Of a stretch of 37,137 nt of DNA, positions 23,102 through 32,355 are shown one piece after another (within the stretch, counting starts at the first letter, position 1; each line of letters begins with the position of its first letter). The stretch spans positions 1-37,137 of the forward strand of contig JALSSK010000429.1 in the NCBI GenBank assembly GCA_026984335.1. Direction: 5' to 3'. A program made the position numbers and the translations under genes. Under the pieces are notes generated by a model. That model saw nothing but the letters and a program-made list of their open reading frames with translations. It searched no databases and had not been told where the DNA came from. Source of the DNA: Rhodothermales bacterium. Its GTDB lineage: Bacteria; Bacteroidota; Rhodothermia; Rhodothermales; ISCAR-4553.

Positions 23102-24379
23102 ATGTATAGACCAACACGCAGACGGTTTGTGACGAACCTCGGGCGGGCGGCGCTGGGAGCCGGACTCTTCGGAGCGATCGGGCCCCGGTGGGAACCGCCC
23201 CCGCCCCTGCCCGACCCCGGAGATCCGGACTACTGGCGTCTGGTGCGCCGGCAATACCCGCTCTCGCACGAGCGGGTCTACCTGAACACCGGCGGGCTGG
23301 GACCGGCTCCCTTTGCCGTGCTCGACGCCGTCGTTCACACGACCCGGTCGCTGCAGACGCTCTCGGAGACGGGGCATCACCTGATCGAAGAGACGCGTCC
23401 GGAGGTGGCGGCTTTCCTGGGCGCGGATCCGGACGAGGTCGCCTTCACGCGCAATGCTACCGAGGGGAACTCGGTCGTCGCCTCAGGCCTGGATCTGCGG
23501 GCCGGCGACGAGGTCATCTTCGAGTCCCATGCGCATCCCGGCGGCTCTTTTCCCTGGATGGTCCGGCAGAAGGAGGACGGGATCCGGGTCCGGATCTTCG
23601 AACCCGATCCGACGAGTGAAGAGGGCAACCTGGAGCGGATCGCCGCCCTGATCAACGAGCGCACCCGGGTGCTTCAGGTCAGCCACGTCACCGCCCCGAC
23701 GGGCATCCGCTTTCCGGTGGAGGCAATGGCCCGCCTGGCGCGGGACCGGGGCCTGTGGTTCCACATCGACGGGGCCCAGTCCGCCGGTATGATCCCGGTG
23801 AACCTGCATGCGATCGCTTGTGACTCGTATGCCGCGAGCGGTCACAAGTGGATGGGAGGGCCTCACGGAACGGGCGTGCTCTACGTGCGAAAGGACCGGC
23901 TCGACGAGGTGCGCCCCACGGAGACGGGAGCCTATGGGGACGATGGCGACGTGCAGCTACCGGAGCGGTTCGGCTACGCTCCCTCCGCGCGCCGCTACGA
24001 GGTGGGCACGCGCAACGCGTCGCTCGTGGCGGGGCTCGGCGAAGCGGTGAACTTTTTGGAGACGATCGGGATGAGGCGGGTGGCCGTCCGGGCGGGCGCG
24101 CTGGCGGCCTATCTACGGGAGCGCCTGCGCGCGCTCTCGGGTGTGACGATCCTCACCCCCGGCAAGGATAGCCTGGCCGCGGCCATGATCACGTTTCGTG
24201 TGGAAAAGCTCCCGTACCGGGAGCTCTATCGCTACCTGCTTGGCGAACACGGCCTGCGTTGCCGCATCGTCAGCGAACGGGGGTTGGATGCGCTCCGCGT
24301 CTCCACCCACATCTTCAACCAGGAAGACGAATGCGACCGCCTGGTCGAAGCCGTCCGCGCCGTCTCCGCCCGGCAATGA
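23102..24379 (+). CDS. Class V aminotransferase-like PLP enzyme with Tat signal
   Basis: A 425-residue PLP-dependent fold-type I protein. The PLP lysine is expected at K249 in ASGHKWMGGPHGTGVLYV and the ring-nitrogen aspartate at D223 in HIDGAQSAG; RYEVGTRNASLVAGL is also typical. It is closest in pattern to isopenicillin-N-epimerase-like and cysteine desulfurase-like enzymes. The N-terminus, RRRFVTNLGRAALGAGLFGAIG, has a twin-arginine export signal, so the folded holoenzyme is probably sent to the periplasm. Its substrate is unknown. It sits between the two permease genes and its stop overlaps the second permease start (ATGA). GGGGAAACG upstream of ATG 23102 is a plausible ribosome site. Confidence 0.87.
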   Translation: MYRPTRRRFVTNLGRAALGAGLFGAIGPRWEPPPPLPDPGDPDYWRLVRRQYPLSHERVYLNTGGLGPAPFAVLDAVVHTTRSLQTLSETGHHLIEETRPEVAAFLGADPDEVAFTRNATEGNSVVASGLDLRAGDEVIFESHAHPGGSFPWMVRQKEDGIRVRIFEPDPTSEEGNLERIAALINERTRVLQVSHVTAPTGIRFPVEAMARLARDRGLWFHIDGAQSAGMIPVNLHAIACDSYAASGHKWMGGPHGTGVLYVRKDRLDEVRPTETGAYGDDGDVQLPERFGYAPSARRYEVGTRNASLVAGLGEAVNFLETIGMRRVAVRAGALAAYLRERLRALSGVTILTPGKDSLAAAMITFRVEKLPYRELYRYLLGEHGLRCRIVSERGLDALRVSTHIFNQEDECDRLVEAVRAVSARQ

Positions 24380-25305
24380 ACCGATCGATGCAGACCTCCC
24401 GGTCCATACCGTCCCCTCCCGATGCGCGGCCCGCCTCCGCCCACCCGTACTTCCGCCGCCTTTCACCGGGGTCGGCGGCGGTGCACGCCCTCCTGATCTT
24501 CGGGGCCGTCCTCATGGTCGGGCCTCTTCTCTGGATGATACTCACCTCGCTCAAAACCCCCTCTGACGCAGAGGCCTTCTTCAACACGCCGCACCGTTTG
24601 TCGGCCGTGCTCCGGGCGCTCTTGCCGCACCCGCTCACCTGGGAAAACTATAAGGCCGTTTTTACCGAGCGGCCCATGCTCCGGTACTTCCTGAACAGCG
24701 CGATCTACACCGGGTTGCGCATGCTGCCGGCGCTCTTTTTCTGCTCGCTGGCCGGCTTTCTCTTTGCCAAAATGAAGTTTGCCGGGCGGGACACGCTCTT
24801 TGGCGCGGTCATGCTCACCATGATGGTGCCTTTCCAGATCAAGATGCTGACGCTCTATGAGATGATGGTCCGCTTCGGATGGGTGGACACGTACTGGGCC
24901 GTCGTCGTGGTCGGCTTGATGGAGCCTTTCGGCATTTTCCTCTTTCGCCAGACGATCAAGGAGATCCCGGATGCGCTTCTGGACGCGGCCCGGATCGACG
25001 GGTGCGGGCCGTTGCGCATCTATTTCAGCATTGTGCTTCCGCTCATTCGCCCGGCGCTGGCCGCCTACGCCATCTTCCTGTTTATGTGGTCATGGAGCGA
25101 TTTCCTCTGGCCGCTCATCGTGATCAACACCGAGACCCTCAAGCCCGTCGAAGTGGGCATCCTGAGTTTCTCGGACATCAACAACCCGGACTATGTGAAG
25201 ATGATGGCGGCGGCGACGGTGGCGGCAGCGCCCATCATCGCCTTTTTCCTGCTCATGCAGCGGCAGTTCATTCAGGGGATCACCATGACGGGGCTGAAAG
25301 GATGA
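24376..25305 (+). CDS. Sugar ABC transporter permease (MalG/UgpE type)
   Basis: A 309-residue permease of the CUT1 class. Start 24376 is set by the ATGA overlap with the preceding stop; the 39-residue extension in the ORF track is a shadow. Helices include AVHALLIFGAVLMVGPLLWMIL and MLPALFFCSLAGFLFAKM, and the EAA loop reads IPDALLDAARIDGCGPLRIYFSIVLP. The C-terminus, QRQFIQGITMTGLKG, is the usual MalG-type ending. It pairs with the permease at 22179 and is coupled by an ATGA overlap to the binding-protein gene. Confidence 0.93.
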   Translation: MNRSMQTSRSIPSPPDARPASAHPYFRRLSPGSAAVHALLIFGAVLMVGPLLWMILTSLKTPSDAEAFFNTPHRLSAVLRALLPHPLTWENYKAVFTERPMLRYFLNSAIYTGLRMLPALFFCSLAGFLFAKMKFAGRDTLFGAVMLTMMVPFQIKMLTLYEMMVRFGWVDTYWAVVVVGLMEPFGIFLFRQTIKEIPDALLDAARIDGCGPLRIYFSIVLPLIRPALAAYAIFLFMWSWSDFLWPLIVINTETLKPVEVGILSFSDINNPDYVKMMAAATVAAAPIIAFFLLMQRQFIQGITMTGLKG

Positions 25306-26672
25306 GTCGGATCGGAGAGAACATCGCCGGGCCCGGAGGGGGCGTCCTCGGCCACGGCGCCGCGTTTGGGAGCCTCGCCGTTCGAGCCATGCTGCTGGCG
25401 TGCTGGCTGCTGCCCGGCGCGGGGTGCGACGATGCGCCGGCGGAGCGGCAGCCGGACGGGCGCCTCCCCGTGCGCGTGTTCGTGCTGCTCATCAGCACCT
25501 CGCAGGTGGCTTTCTATCACTGGGCGGAGCAGGTCTACGAGGCCGCTCATCCGGACGTAGACATTCAGATCGAGCAGTTCCCGGGCAGTTCCCTGAAGGA
25601 TTTCGAGATCAAACTGCGGCTGCGCTTCGCCGGCGGAAAGGCGCCGGATCTTTTCCACGTCAACGCGAACGTGGCGGCCGAGTTGGCGCGGCTCGGGCTG
25701 CTGGACCCCGCGCCGCCCGAGATCGTGGCAATGGTCGACACGAACAGCGTCAACGAGATGGCCCGCACCGCTTCCCGCTTCGATGGGACGTGCTACGGGA
25801 TCGTCAGCGACGTCGTGTGGACGGCCCTCTATTATAACCGTGATCACTTCCGGGCGGCCGGGCTGGACCCCGATCGTCCGCCCCGCACGTGGGACGAACT
25901 GCTCGAGTATGCCGACCGCCTCACGGTGCGCCGTCCCGATGGGACCCCCATACGTGCCGGTTTGTCGTTGCGCAAGACCGGTTTCAAGGGAGGCACGGCC
26001 GAGAAGTGGCTGACGTTCCTGTTCTCGGCGGGCGGAGAGGCTTTCGACAAGGACGGCGTTCGCACGCTGATCAACAGCGAGGCCGGTCGGGCGGCGCTGG
26101 ACTTCTATGCCGAGGTCCTTTTCCGCCGCCGTATCGACGACGTGTCCCTGGAGGGGGATCAGCAGGGATTCGGGCAGGGACGGGTCTCTATGTTTCTCCG
26201 CGAGCCGCACGTCATCGGCTGGCTGGAGAAGAACTACCCGGATCTCGATTTCGGGGTGGCGGCGATTCCTCGCAGGGATACCTCGCTCAGCTCGGGGGGC
26301 GCCTACCTGTTCGCCGTCAGCAGGGCGTCGGTCCACAAGGAGGCGGCGTGGGCGTTCGCCCGGTTCCTGATGCAAGATTCGGTGTATGTGCGCTATGCGG
26401 CCGGCGGGAGCGTGTTGCCGGCTACCCGCTCGGTGGCTTCCGGGCCCGAATACACCGGCGACCCCCGGTGGCGCGTTTTTCTGGAACAGCCGGCCCGCAA
26501 CCCCGGCGGCTTCCCGCGTGTGGGCCGGGCCCTCGACATCCTGGGCGCGTACATCGAGCAGTTCGCCTACGGACGTCTCGGCGCGGAAGAGATGTTGCGC
26601 CTGGCCGAGCGGGACATGAATGCCGCGCTGGCTCCGAACCGGCGGCGACGCGAAGCGGAGGGGGCCCCATGA
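25302..26672 (+). CDS. Sugar-binding lipoprotein of the ABC importer
   Basis: A 456-residue family 1 extracellular solute-binding protein. A hydrophobic stretch MLLACWLLPGAGC gives a lipobox with C42, so it is likely anchored in the membrane facing the periplasm. The long n-region depends on the ATGA-coupled start at 25302; an internal ATG at 25389 would leave a very short signal. Motifs include FEIKLRLRFAGGKAPDLFHVNANV, VVWTALYYNRDHFRAAGLDPDRPPRTWDELLEYA and KEAAWAFARFLM. It delivers the glycan fragment to the two permeases. The ORF-track frame starts far upstream, within the permease gene, and is a shadow there. Confidence 0.92.
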   Translation: MSRIGENIAGPGGGVLGHGAAFGSLAVRAMLLACWLLPGAGCDDAPAERQPDGRLPVRVFVLLISTSQVAFYHWAEQVYEAAHPDVDIQIEQFPGSSLKDFEIKLRLRFAGGKAPDLFHVNANVAAELARLGLLDPAPPEIVAMVDTNSVNEMARTASRFDGTCYGIVSDVVWTALYYNRDHFRAAGLDPDRPPRTWDELLEYADRLTVRRPDGTPIRAGLSLRKTGFKGGTAEKWLTFLFSAGGEAFDKDGVRTLINSEAGRAALDFYAEVLFRRRIDDVSLEGDQQGFGQGRVSMFLREPHVIGWLEKNYPDLDFGVAAIPRRDTSLSSGGAYLFAVSRASVHKEAAWAFARFLMQDSVYVRYAAGGSVLPATRSVASGPEYTGDPRWRVFLEQPARNPGGFPRVGRALDILGAYIEQFAYGRLGAEEMLRLAERDMNAALAPNRRRREAEGAP

Positions 26673-27499
26673 GCGCGCGAATGCCGGATATCGGGATCAT
26701 TACCGACGAGGTGGCGCCGGACCTGGCGGAGGCCCTGGAGACGGCTATGGGCTGGGGCCTCCGGCGATTCGAACTGCGCGAGGGCGGCGCAGGGCGTTTC
26801 CCGGCCTTTACCCGGGACGAGGTGCGGATCGCCGAGCAGGCGGCGGCGGCAGGAGCGCGCTTCACCGCCGTCTCTCCGGGACTGTTCAAGGGGGCGGTGG
26901 CCGACGAGGCCCGCCTGCGCCGCGAACTGGGGGACACGCTGCCCCGGGCCATCGCGCTGGCCGTGCGTCTCAGGGCGCCGGTGCTAATTCTTTTCGGCTT
27001 CGCACGCTATGAAGGCGAGCCGCCGACCGACCGCGCGCGGGTGATGCGGCGGCTCGAGCAGGCTGCCGCGTCGGCCGTCGAAGCCGGCCTCGTCGTGGCG
27101 CTCGAAAACGAGCCGCGTCACTGGATCGACCGTCCGGCGGACGCCGCCGCCATGCTCCGTGAGATCGGGCATCCGGCGCTCCGCCTCAACTGGGATCCGG
27201 CGAACCTGCACTGGGGCGGGCGCCGGCCCACGCGCGACGACTTCCTCGGCATACGGCCGCTGCTGGCCAACGTGCACGTCAAGGATTATTATCCGGATCG
27301 GCCCGAGGCGCCGTGGCTGCCCGTAGGGGAGGGCGTGACCCCCTGGGAAGAGATCGTGCCCTGGCTCGTTCGTGAGACGGATCTGCCCCACCTGACCATC
27401 GAGACGCATTGCGCGCCCCTGAAAGACTGTTCGAGGCGCAGTCTGGCCAACCTGCGGCGTTTGATCGACGCCGCCCTTTCCCGGGAGAAAATATCATGA
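26669..27499 (+). CDS. TIM-barrel sugar epimerase/isomerase-like protein (first copy)
   Basis: A 276-residue AP-endonuclease-2/xylose-isomerase-like TIM barrel. The strand ends carry likely metal ligands: ALENEPRHW (E), LNWDPANLHW (D, H), LLANVHVKDYY (H) and HLTIETHC (E). Start 26669 is fixed by the ATGA overlap with the binding-protein stop. Family members isomerise or epimerise sugars or cleave 3-keto-sugars by elimination. It is coupled by another ATGA overlap to a Gfo/Idh/MocA oxidoreductase, and a second such pair lies at 33730-35858, so the two proteins of each pair likely act in sequence. Confidence 0.87.
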   Translation: MSARMPDIGIITDEVAPDLAEALETAMGWGLRRFELREGGAGRFPAFTRDEVRIAEQAAAAGARFTAVSPGLFKGAVADEARLRRELGDTLPRAIALAVRLRAPVLILFGFARYEGEPPTDRARVMRRLEQAAASAVEAGLVVALENEPRHWIDRPADAAAMLREIGHPALRLNWDPANLHWGGRRPTRDDFLGIRPLLANVHVKDYYPDRPEAPWLPVGEGVTPWEEIVPWLVRETDLPHLTIETHCAPLKDCSRRSLANLRRLIDAALSREKIS

Positions 27500-28536
27500 C
27501 TGAGATCCTCCCCACGTTTGAAAACCCGGTGCGGCTGGCCATGGTCGGCCTGGGGGGACATGGCCGGACGATTCAACGGGCCGTTGCGGCGGCGCCCGCG
27601 TTGCGGGTCGTCGGCGTATACGATCCGGACGCGTCGGAGGCCCGGGCTGCTGCGGAGCGCTTCGGGTGCAGGGCGGCGCCTTCGTTCAAGTCGTTGCTCG
27701 GGCGGGGCGACGTCGAGGCCGTCACGCTCGTGACGCCCAATCATCTGCACCGTGCGCAGGCGGAGGCGGCCCTGGAGGCCGGCATGGACGTCTTCGTCGA
27801 AAAGCCCCTGGCCAACACCGTTGCCGACGGGCGGGCGATGGTGCGGGCGGCAGAGGCGAAAGAACGCATTCTGATGGTCGGGCACCATATGCGCTGGAGC
27901 CGCCCGGCGCGCCGGGCGAGGGCGCTCGTCGCGGGGGGGACCCTGGGCCGCATCGTCTCGGCGGAGATGCACTTCTCTTCCGACGCGGCCCGGGAGTTGC
28001 CCGCCGGCTCGTGGCGGCTGCAACCGGAAGCCGGCCCGCTGCTGCCCATGATGCAACTCGGCATTCACGGGATCGACCTGCTTCACTACCTGATCGGTCG
28101 GGTGGAGACCGTTCAGCCCCGTGCCGCTTCCGTGACGACCACGCCTCCGGTCGTCGATCACGTGGCGGTGCTGATGGGCCTGGTCGGGGGAGAGAGCGCC
28201 TTGCTGGTGACCAACTATTGCACCCCCGTTCGTTTTTCCTGGCGGCTGGCCGGCACCGAAGGAAGCCTGACCGGCACGCCGCATACGCTCAGCGTCACCG
28301 ACCGGCGCGGGGCCGTCGTCGAGACGCTCGACGTGAGCGCGGACCCCTATGCTGCGTACGTCGAGCAGATGGCGGCCTTCGCCCGCGCGGTCCGCAGCCG
28401 GTCGTCTCCCGAGAGCGACGGCTATACCGGCTTGCAGGCGCTGGCCGTCGTTGAGGCCATACACGCCGGCCTGGCGCGCCGCGCCGCCGTCGAAGTGCCG
28501 GCCTGTCCTTCTCATGCACGCAATAACCCTTCCTGA
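27496..28536 (+). CDS. Gfo/Idh/MocA-family oxidoreductase (first copy)
   Basis: A 346-residue NAD(P)-dependent sugar dehydrogenase-like protein. The Rossmann fold opens with VRLAMVGLGGHGRTIQRAV, followed by AVTLVTPNHLHRAQAEAALEAGMDVFVEKPLANT with the family's EKP lysine, and a C-terminal alpha/beta domain with QLGIHGIDLLHYLIGRVE, where the GxxGxH-like histidine/aspartate pair is expected to act. No signal peptide. Start 27496 is set by the ATGA overlap with the TIM-barrel gene. Substrate unknown; oxidation at a sugar C-3 is a common reaction of such pairs. Confidence 0.92.
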   Translation: MTEILPTFENPVRLAMVGLGGHGRTIQRAVAAAPALRVVGVYDPDASEARAAAERFGCRAAPSFKSLLGRGDVEAVTLVTPNHLHRAQAEAALEAGMDVFVEKPLANTVADGRAMVRAAEAKERILMVGHHMRWSRPARRARALVAGGTLGRIVSAEMHFSSDAARELPAGSWRLQPEAGPLLPMMQLGIHGIDLLHYLIGRVETVQPRAASVTTTPPVVDHVAVLMGLVGGESALLVTNYCTPVRFSWRLAGTEGSLTGTPHTLSVTDRRGAVVETLDVSADPYAAYVEQMAAFARAVRSRSSPESDGYTGLQALAVVEAIHAGLARRAAVEVPACPSHARNNPS

Positions 28537-28543
28537 TCCTCTG

Positions 28544-30406
28544 ATGATGGCGCGACTGCTTCTTTCGGTGTTGCTCTTGCCGGTCTTCATATCGGGCTCG
28601 GCCGCTCAGGCTCGCCGGACTGCGACGCCGGGCGAGCTCGCCCGCGCCTACGAGGCGCGCCGCGACTCGCTCATCGAATACTTCGTCACCCGTATCCCGG
28701 ACGACGATCCGGACCGGGGCGGCTACTTCGACCTGGCGGCCCGCCTCTACCGGGGCGCCTGCGGGACCTGGTGCATCCGCCGGATGGATTCGCTCATGGC
28801 CCACCCGCGCGGAGATATGTTCTGGATGTATCCCTTCGTCACGGTCATGTACAATGACCGTGGAACCTTTCCCGAAACGACCCGCCGCAAGATGCGCGAG
28901 CTGTGGCGTAGCTATACGCCCTACCGGGGCGACACCGAGAACCACTGGGCCCTTTATTATACCTCCCTCTACCTTGCCGCGCAGATGTACCCGGGTGAGC
29001 CGGATACGACCTGGTTCACGGGAAAGAGTTCGCAGGAAAATATGGAGGAGGCTCGCTCGTATCTGATCTCGTGGATGGACCTGACGACAAGCATCGGACA
29101 GGGAGAGTATGACTCGCCGCACTACCTCCGGGTATACCTCGCGCCGATGGCGTTGCTCTATGCCTACGCTCGGGACCCGGCCATGCGCCGGCGCGCCCGC
29201 ATGATGCTGGACTACCTGCTGGCCGATTTCGCCGCCGAGAGCCTGGGGGGGCTGCCGGGTGGAGCGCACAGCCGAATCTATGAGCGTGAAGTGATCCGTC
29301 CGTTCAAGGCCCCGGGCGGCGCTCCGACCTCCTGGCTGCTCTTCGGCAACGTCCCGTTCCAGCCCACCGGCGAAACCCTGATTCTGGCTCTGAGCGGCTA
29401 TGTCCCCCCGCCCATCCTGCATTTCATCGCTACCGACCGCAGCAAGCCCTACGTTCACCGGGAGCGAAAACGCACCCGCCATCGCATACGCTACAGCCGG
29501 GTGCGCAATGCGCCCGTTTACAAATATACCTATATGCGGCCCGAATATGTCCTCGGCTCGACGCAGGGCGGCTTGCTCCAGCCCATCCAGCAACAGACCT
29601 GGAGCCTGGTCTGGCGGGTGGACGATCCCCGCGAAGCGCGCAATACCCTCTTCTCACTTCATCCGTACTCGTCTCCCGTAGAGCTGGGTATGTACTTCGC
29701 GGAGTTGCAGGAGTTCATCACCGAGATTGTCGTCCGCTCCAAGAAAGCGTACGACTCCCCGGACAAGCTCACCGGCGGATCGCCCTATGAGCAGGTCTTC
29801 CAGCATGAAGATGCTCTGATAGCGCTCTACGACATTCCGCCCGGCACGCGCTTCCCGCACGTCAACGCCTTCTTCTCAGGAGATCTTCGGGATCTGAAGG
29901 AGGATCGTTCCGGCTGGATATTCGCGCGGGGAGGAGACGCGCTCATCGCCGTGTATCCGCTGGCGCCCTTCCGGTGGGAAGAGCAGTCCGACGTCTGGGA
30001 TGCGCAGCGAAAGCATCGTCGGCTCGTGAGTCCTCATCTGAAGAACGGCTTCGTGGTGCAGGTGGCGCCCGCGCGGGCCTACGCGTCGATGGAGGCTTTC
30101 CGGGAGGCCGTGCGGGCTTTGCCGCTTACGGTTCGGACCGAGCCGCGGCCGTCGGTGCGCTTTACCACGCTGCGCGGCGCCGAGCTGGCGCTTACCTACG
30201 GCCGGACGCCCCGCCTCGACGGAGAACCGGTAGACTACGACGGATGGCCCCTCTTCGACGGCCCCTTCCTCCGCGCCGAGAAGGGCAGCCGACGTCTCGA
30301 GATGCGTTACGGTCCCATGCACCGCCTGCTCGATTTCAACACCCTCACGATTCGGGAATGGGTGGATGATTCCACCGAGAACCGGCAAGCTTCCGATATG
30401 CAATGA
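28544..30406 (+). CDS. Secreted alpha/alpha-toroid protein, possible polysaccharide lyase
   Basis: A 620-residue protein beginning with a signal peptide (MMARLLLSVLLLPVFISGSAAQA); 28547 is an alternative start and the ORF-track start is too far upstream. The first half is helical with RGDTENHWALYYTSLYLAAQ, EYDSPHYLRVYLAPMALLYAYA and LGGLPGGAHSRIYERE, the second half beta-rich. This layout and the conserved N-H and Y/H residues recall toroid-plus-sandwich polysaccharide lyases such as PL8/PL21-type, but I recognise no named family. In context it could open a uronate-containing glycan by beta-elimination, making the unsaturated ends that the GH88 enzyme removes. It overlaps the BNR-propeller gene by four bases. 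Confidence 0.75.
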   Translation: MMARLLLSVLLLPVFISGSAAQARRTATPGELARAYEARRDSLIEYFVTRIPDDDPDRGGYFDLAARLYRGACGTWCIRRMDSLMAHPRGDMFWMYPFVTVMYNDRGTFPETTRRKMRELWRSYTPYRGDTENHWALYYTSLYLAAQMYPGEPDTTWFTGKSSQENMEEARSYLISWMDLTTSIGQGEYDSPHYLRVYLAPMALLYAYARDPAMRRRARMMLDYLLADFAAESLGGLPGGAHSRIYEREVIRPFKAPGGAPTSWLLFGNVPFQPTGETLILALSGYVPPPILHFIATDRSKPYVHRERKRTRHRIRYSRVRNAPVYKYTYMRPEYVLGSTQGGLLQPIQQQTWSLVWRVDDPREARNTLFSLHPYSSPVELGMYFAELQEFITEIVVRSKKAYDSPDKLTGGSPYEQVFQHEDALIALYDIPPGTRFPHVNAFFSGDLRDLKEDRSGWIFARGGDALIAVYPLAPFRWEEQSDVWDAQRKHRRLVSPHLKNGFVVQVAPARAYASMEAFREAVRALPLTVRTEPRPSVRFTTLRGAELALTYGRTPRLDGEPVDYDGWPLFDGPFLRAEKGSRRLEMRYGPMHRLLDFNTLTIREWVDDSTENRQASDMQ

Positions 30407-31425
30407 TGCGAGCGCTCCCTGCTGTCCTTGGCCTGGTCTTCCTCTCCGTCGTGTCGCCGGAGCGGGCGGCGGCTCAGTCCACCGCCGCCGATCCGGTCCT
30501 TTATGCCGGATACATCCTCTCGAAAGGCTACGTCGTCGGGGGGCCTCTGGCCGAGAGCGGTCTCCTTCGGCGCGGGCCGGACGGGCAGTGGGTGCATCTG
30601 GGCCCCAACAATCCGCGCGTCAATGCCCTGAGTTATGATCCGGCCCGGCCCGAGACGCTCTTCGTCGCTGCCGGGAACGGGGTCCTTCGCTCCTTCGACG
30701 GAGGACGGAACTGGCGCATCACCACGGACTGGCGCGTCACGGAGGTGCAAGACGTGTCCGTCGATGCGCATGCCGACGGCTTCGTCTATGCCGGCGCCGC
30801 CTACGGCATCTGGCGCTCGGAGGACGGGGGCGAGAGCTGGCATGAGGCCGTAGGCGGCCTTCCCGAGGGCAAGACCTACACCGAAACCATCGAGGCGGAC
30901 CGCACGACGGCGTACCGCGTCCTGGCCGGCACCGATGACGGCATTTACGTCTCGACCGACGGTGCGCGCCTGTGGCTTCGCGTGGGCCTGCCCGGGATCG
31001 AGGTGCTCGACCTTCAGCAGAGCCGCTCCGAGCCGGAGGTCTGGCTCGCCGGCACGTACCGGCACGGCCTCTATCGCTCGACGGACGGCGGGCGCACCTG
31101 GCAGCCCGGCCCCGCCGAATGGGCCGGCCACAGTATCCACGCCGTCGCCATCGACCCGCACGACGGCCGGCGCATGGCCGCCGCCGGGTGGGACACCGGG
31201 GTGCTCGTCTCCACCGATGGCGGGCGCACCTGGTCCCGCCGCGGCCGCGCGCTCCCCACCGATGATTTCTATGAGGTGGCCTTCGATGCCGCCACGCCCG
31301 GACGGATCCTCGCGGCCACCCTCGAAGAAGGCCTCTTCGCTTCGGACGACCTCGGACGCAGTTGGACCCCTCAGGGACTTGCAGGGAGCCTCATCTTTGA
31401 CCTCGCCTTCGTCTATCCACGCTGA
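30403..31425 (+). CDS. Secreted BNR/Asp-box beta-propeller protein
   Basis: A 340-residue exported protein (signal peptide ending SPERAAAQ). At least six Asp-box motifs SxDxGxxW are seen: SFDGGRNW, SEDGGESW, STDGARLW, STDGGRTW twice, and SDDLGRSW, spaced about 45 residues apart, consistent with a six- or seven-bladed propeller. Such propellers occur in sialidase-like enzymes, photosystem assembly factors and glycan-binding proteins; catalytic residues cannot be identified, so a binding role is as likely as a hydrolytic one. Start 30403 is coupled by ATGA to the toroid protein. Confidence 0.87.
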   Translation: MMRALPAVLGLVFLSVVSPERAAAQSTAADPVLYAGYILSKGYVVGGPLAESGLLRRGPDGQWVHLGPNNPRVNALSYDPARPETLFVAAGNGVLRSFDGGRNWRITTDWRVTEVQDVSVDAHADGFVYAGAAYGIWRSEDGGESWHEAVGGLPEGKTYTETIEADRTTAYRVLAGTDDGIYVSTDGARLWLRVGLPGIEVLDLQQSRSEPEVWLAGTYRHGLYRSTDGGRTWQPGPAEWAGHSIHAVAIDPHDGRRMAAAGWDTGVLVSTDGGRTWSRRGRALPTDDFYEVAFDAATPGRILAATLEEGLFASDDLGRSWTPQGLAGSLIFDLAFVYPR

Positions 31426-31450
31426 TGTTTCATCCATACCCCGGTTGGCC

Positions 31451-32257
31451 ATGAATACCGACACCGATACGGCTCTTTTTCGACGACCCTACGAAGTGAC
31501 CGACGAGCAGGTCGCCTTCTTCCGCGAAAACGGTTATGTACGTTTCGACGGCGTGCTCTCCAGGGAGGAGGTCGAAGCGTTGCGGGACGCACTGGAGCGG
31601 GCGACGGCGGCCAAACAGGCTTTCAGCCGCGACTTGGCCGGCGAGGGCAACAAAATCCTCCAGATGCTCAATCTGTGGGAGCACGACGACGTCTTTCGTG
31701 CCTATTCGACCAGCCCGCGTCTGGCCCGCATGGCCGCCCGTCTGACCGGCAGCCCCTCGATTCATCTTTTTCACGATCAGGCGCTCGTCAAGCCGCCCGG
31801 CCCCAGCGCTCCTTCTCCCTGGCACCAGGATCAGCCCTACTGGCCCTCGAGAGAACCCGGCATGATCTCCTGCTGGATGGCGCTCGACGACGTTTCCATC
31901 GACCGGGGAGCCATGCAGTTCATCCCCGGCTCGCATCGCTGGGGAGAGTTTGCCCCGGTCTCTTTCGCCGGTGAGGGACCCGCCCTCATCGACATGATCC
32001 CCGAGCCCCTGCGCGCGAAGTGGAACCCCGTGCCCGTTGAACTCCGGGCGGGCGACTGCACCTGGCATCATGGCCTCACGTTCCACTATACCCGCCCCAA
32101 CACGACCGCCCATACCCGCCGGGCCATTGTCACGATTTATATTCCTGAGGGGATCACCTATGCCGCAGAGGACAAGATGGAACACCCGCTCTCTCCGACG
32201 ATCACCAGTCGCAGCGGGGAGCCGCTGCGGGGGACGAAGTTTCTCCGGCTGCTGTAG
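31451..32257 (+). CDS. PhyH-family Fe(II)/2-oxoglutarate dioxygenase
   Basis: A 268-residue cytoplasmic protein of the phytanoyl-CoA dioxygenase family. It opens with VTDEQVAFFRENGYVRFDGVLSREEVEALR. The iron triad is visible: H125 and D127 in WHQDQPYW and H212 in HHGLTFHYTRPN; an arginine in TRRAIVTIY should bind 2-oxoglutarate. The family hydroxylates small molecules, and could also remove O-alkyl groups by oxidation. It is the one clear oxygenase inside the sugar operon apart from the Rieske protein at the right edge. The upstream extension in the ORF track is a shadow of the propeller gene. Confidence 0.9.
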   Translation: MNTDTDTALFRRPYEVTDEQVAFFRENGYVRFDGVLSREEVEALRDALERATAAKQAFSRDLAGEGNKILQMLNLWEHDDVFRAYSTSPRLARMAARLTGSPSIHLFHDQALVKPPGPSAPSPWHQDQPYWPSREPGMISCWMALDDVSIDRGAMQFIPGSHRWGEFAPVSFAGEGPALIDMIPEPLRAKWNPVPVELRAGDCTWHHGLTFHYTRPNTTAHTRRAIVTIYIPEGITYAAEDKMEHPLSPTITSRSGEPLRGTKFLRLL

Positions 32258-32355
32258 CACGCGCCGACCCGGGAGCACCCCATGCCGCGAGCAACCGGGC
32301 GTTTTCTCGGTATGATTGCCTACCTTCCCGATCTCATGCACCAATCCGATTTTTC

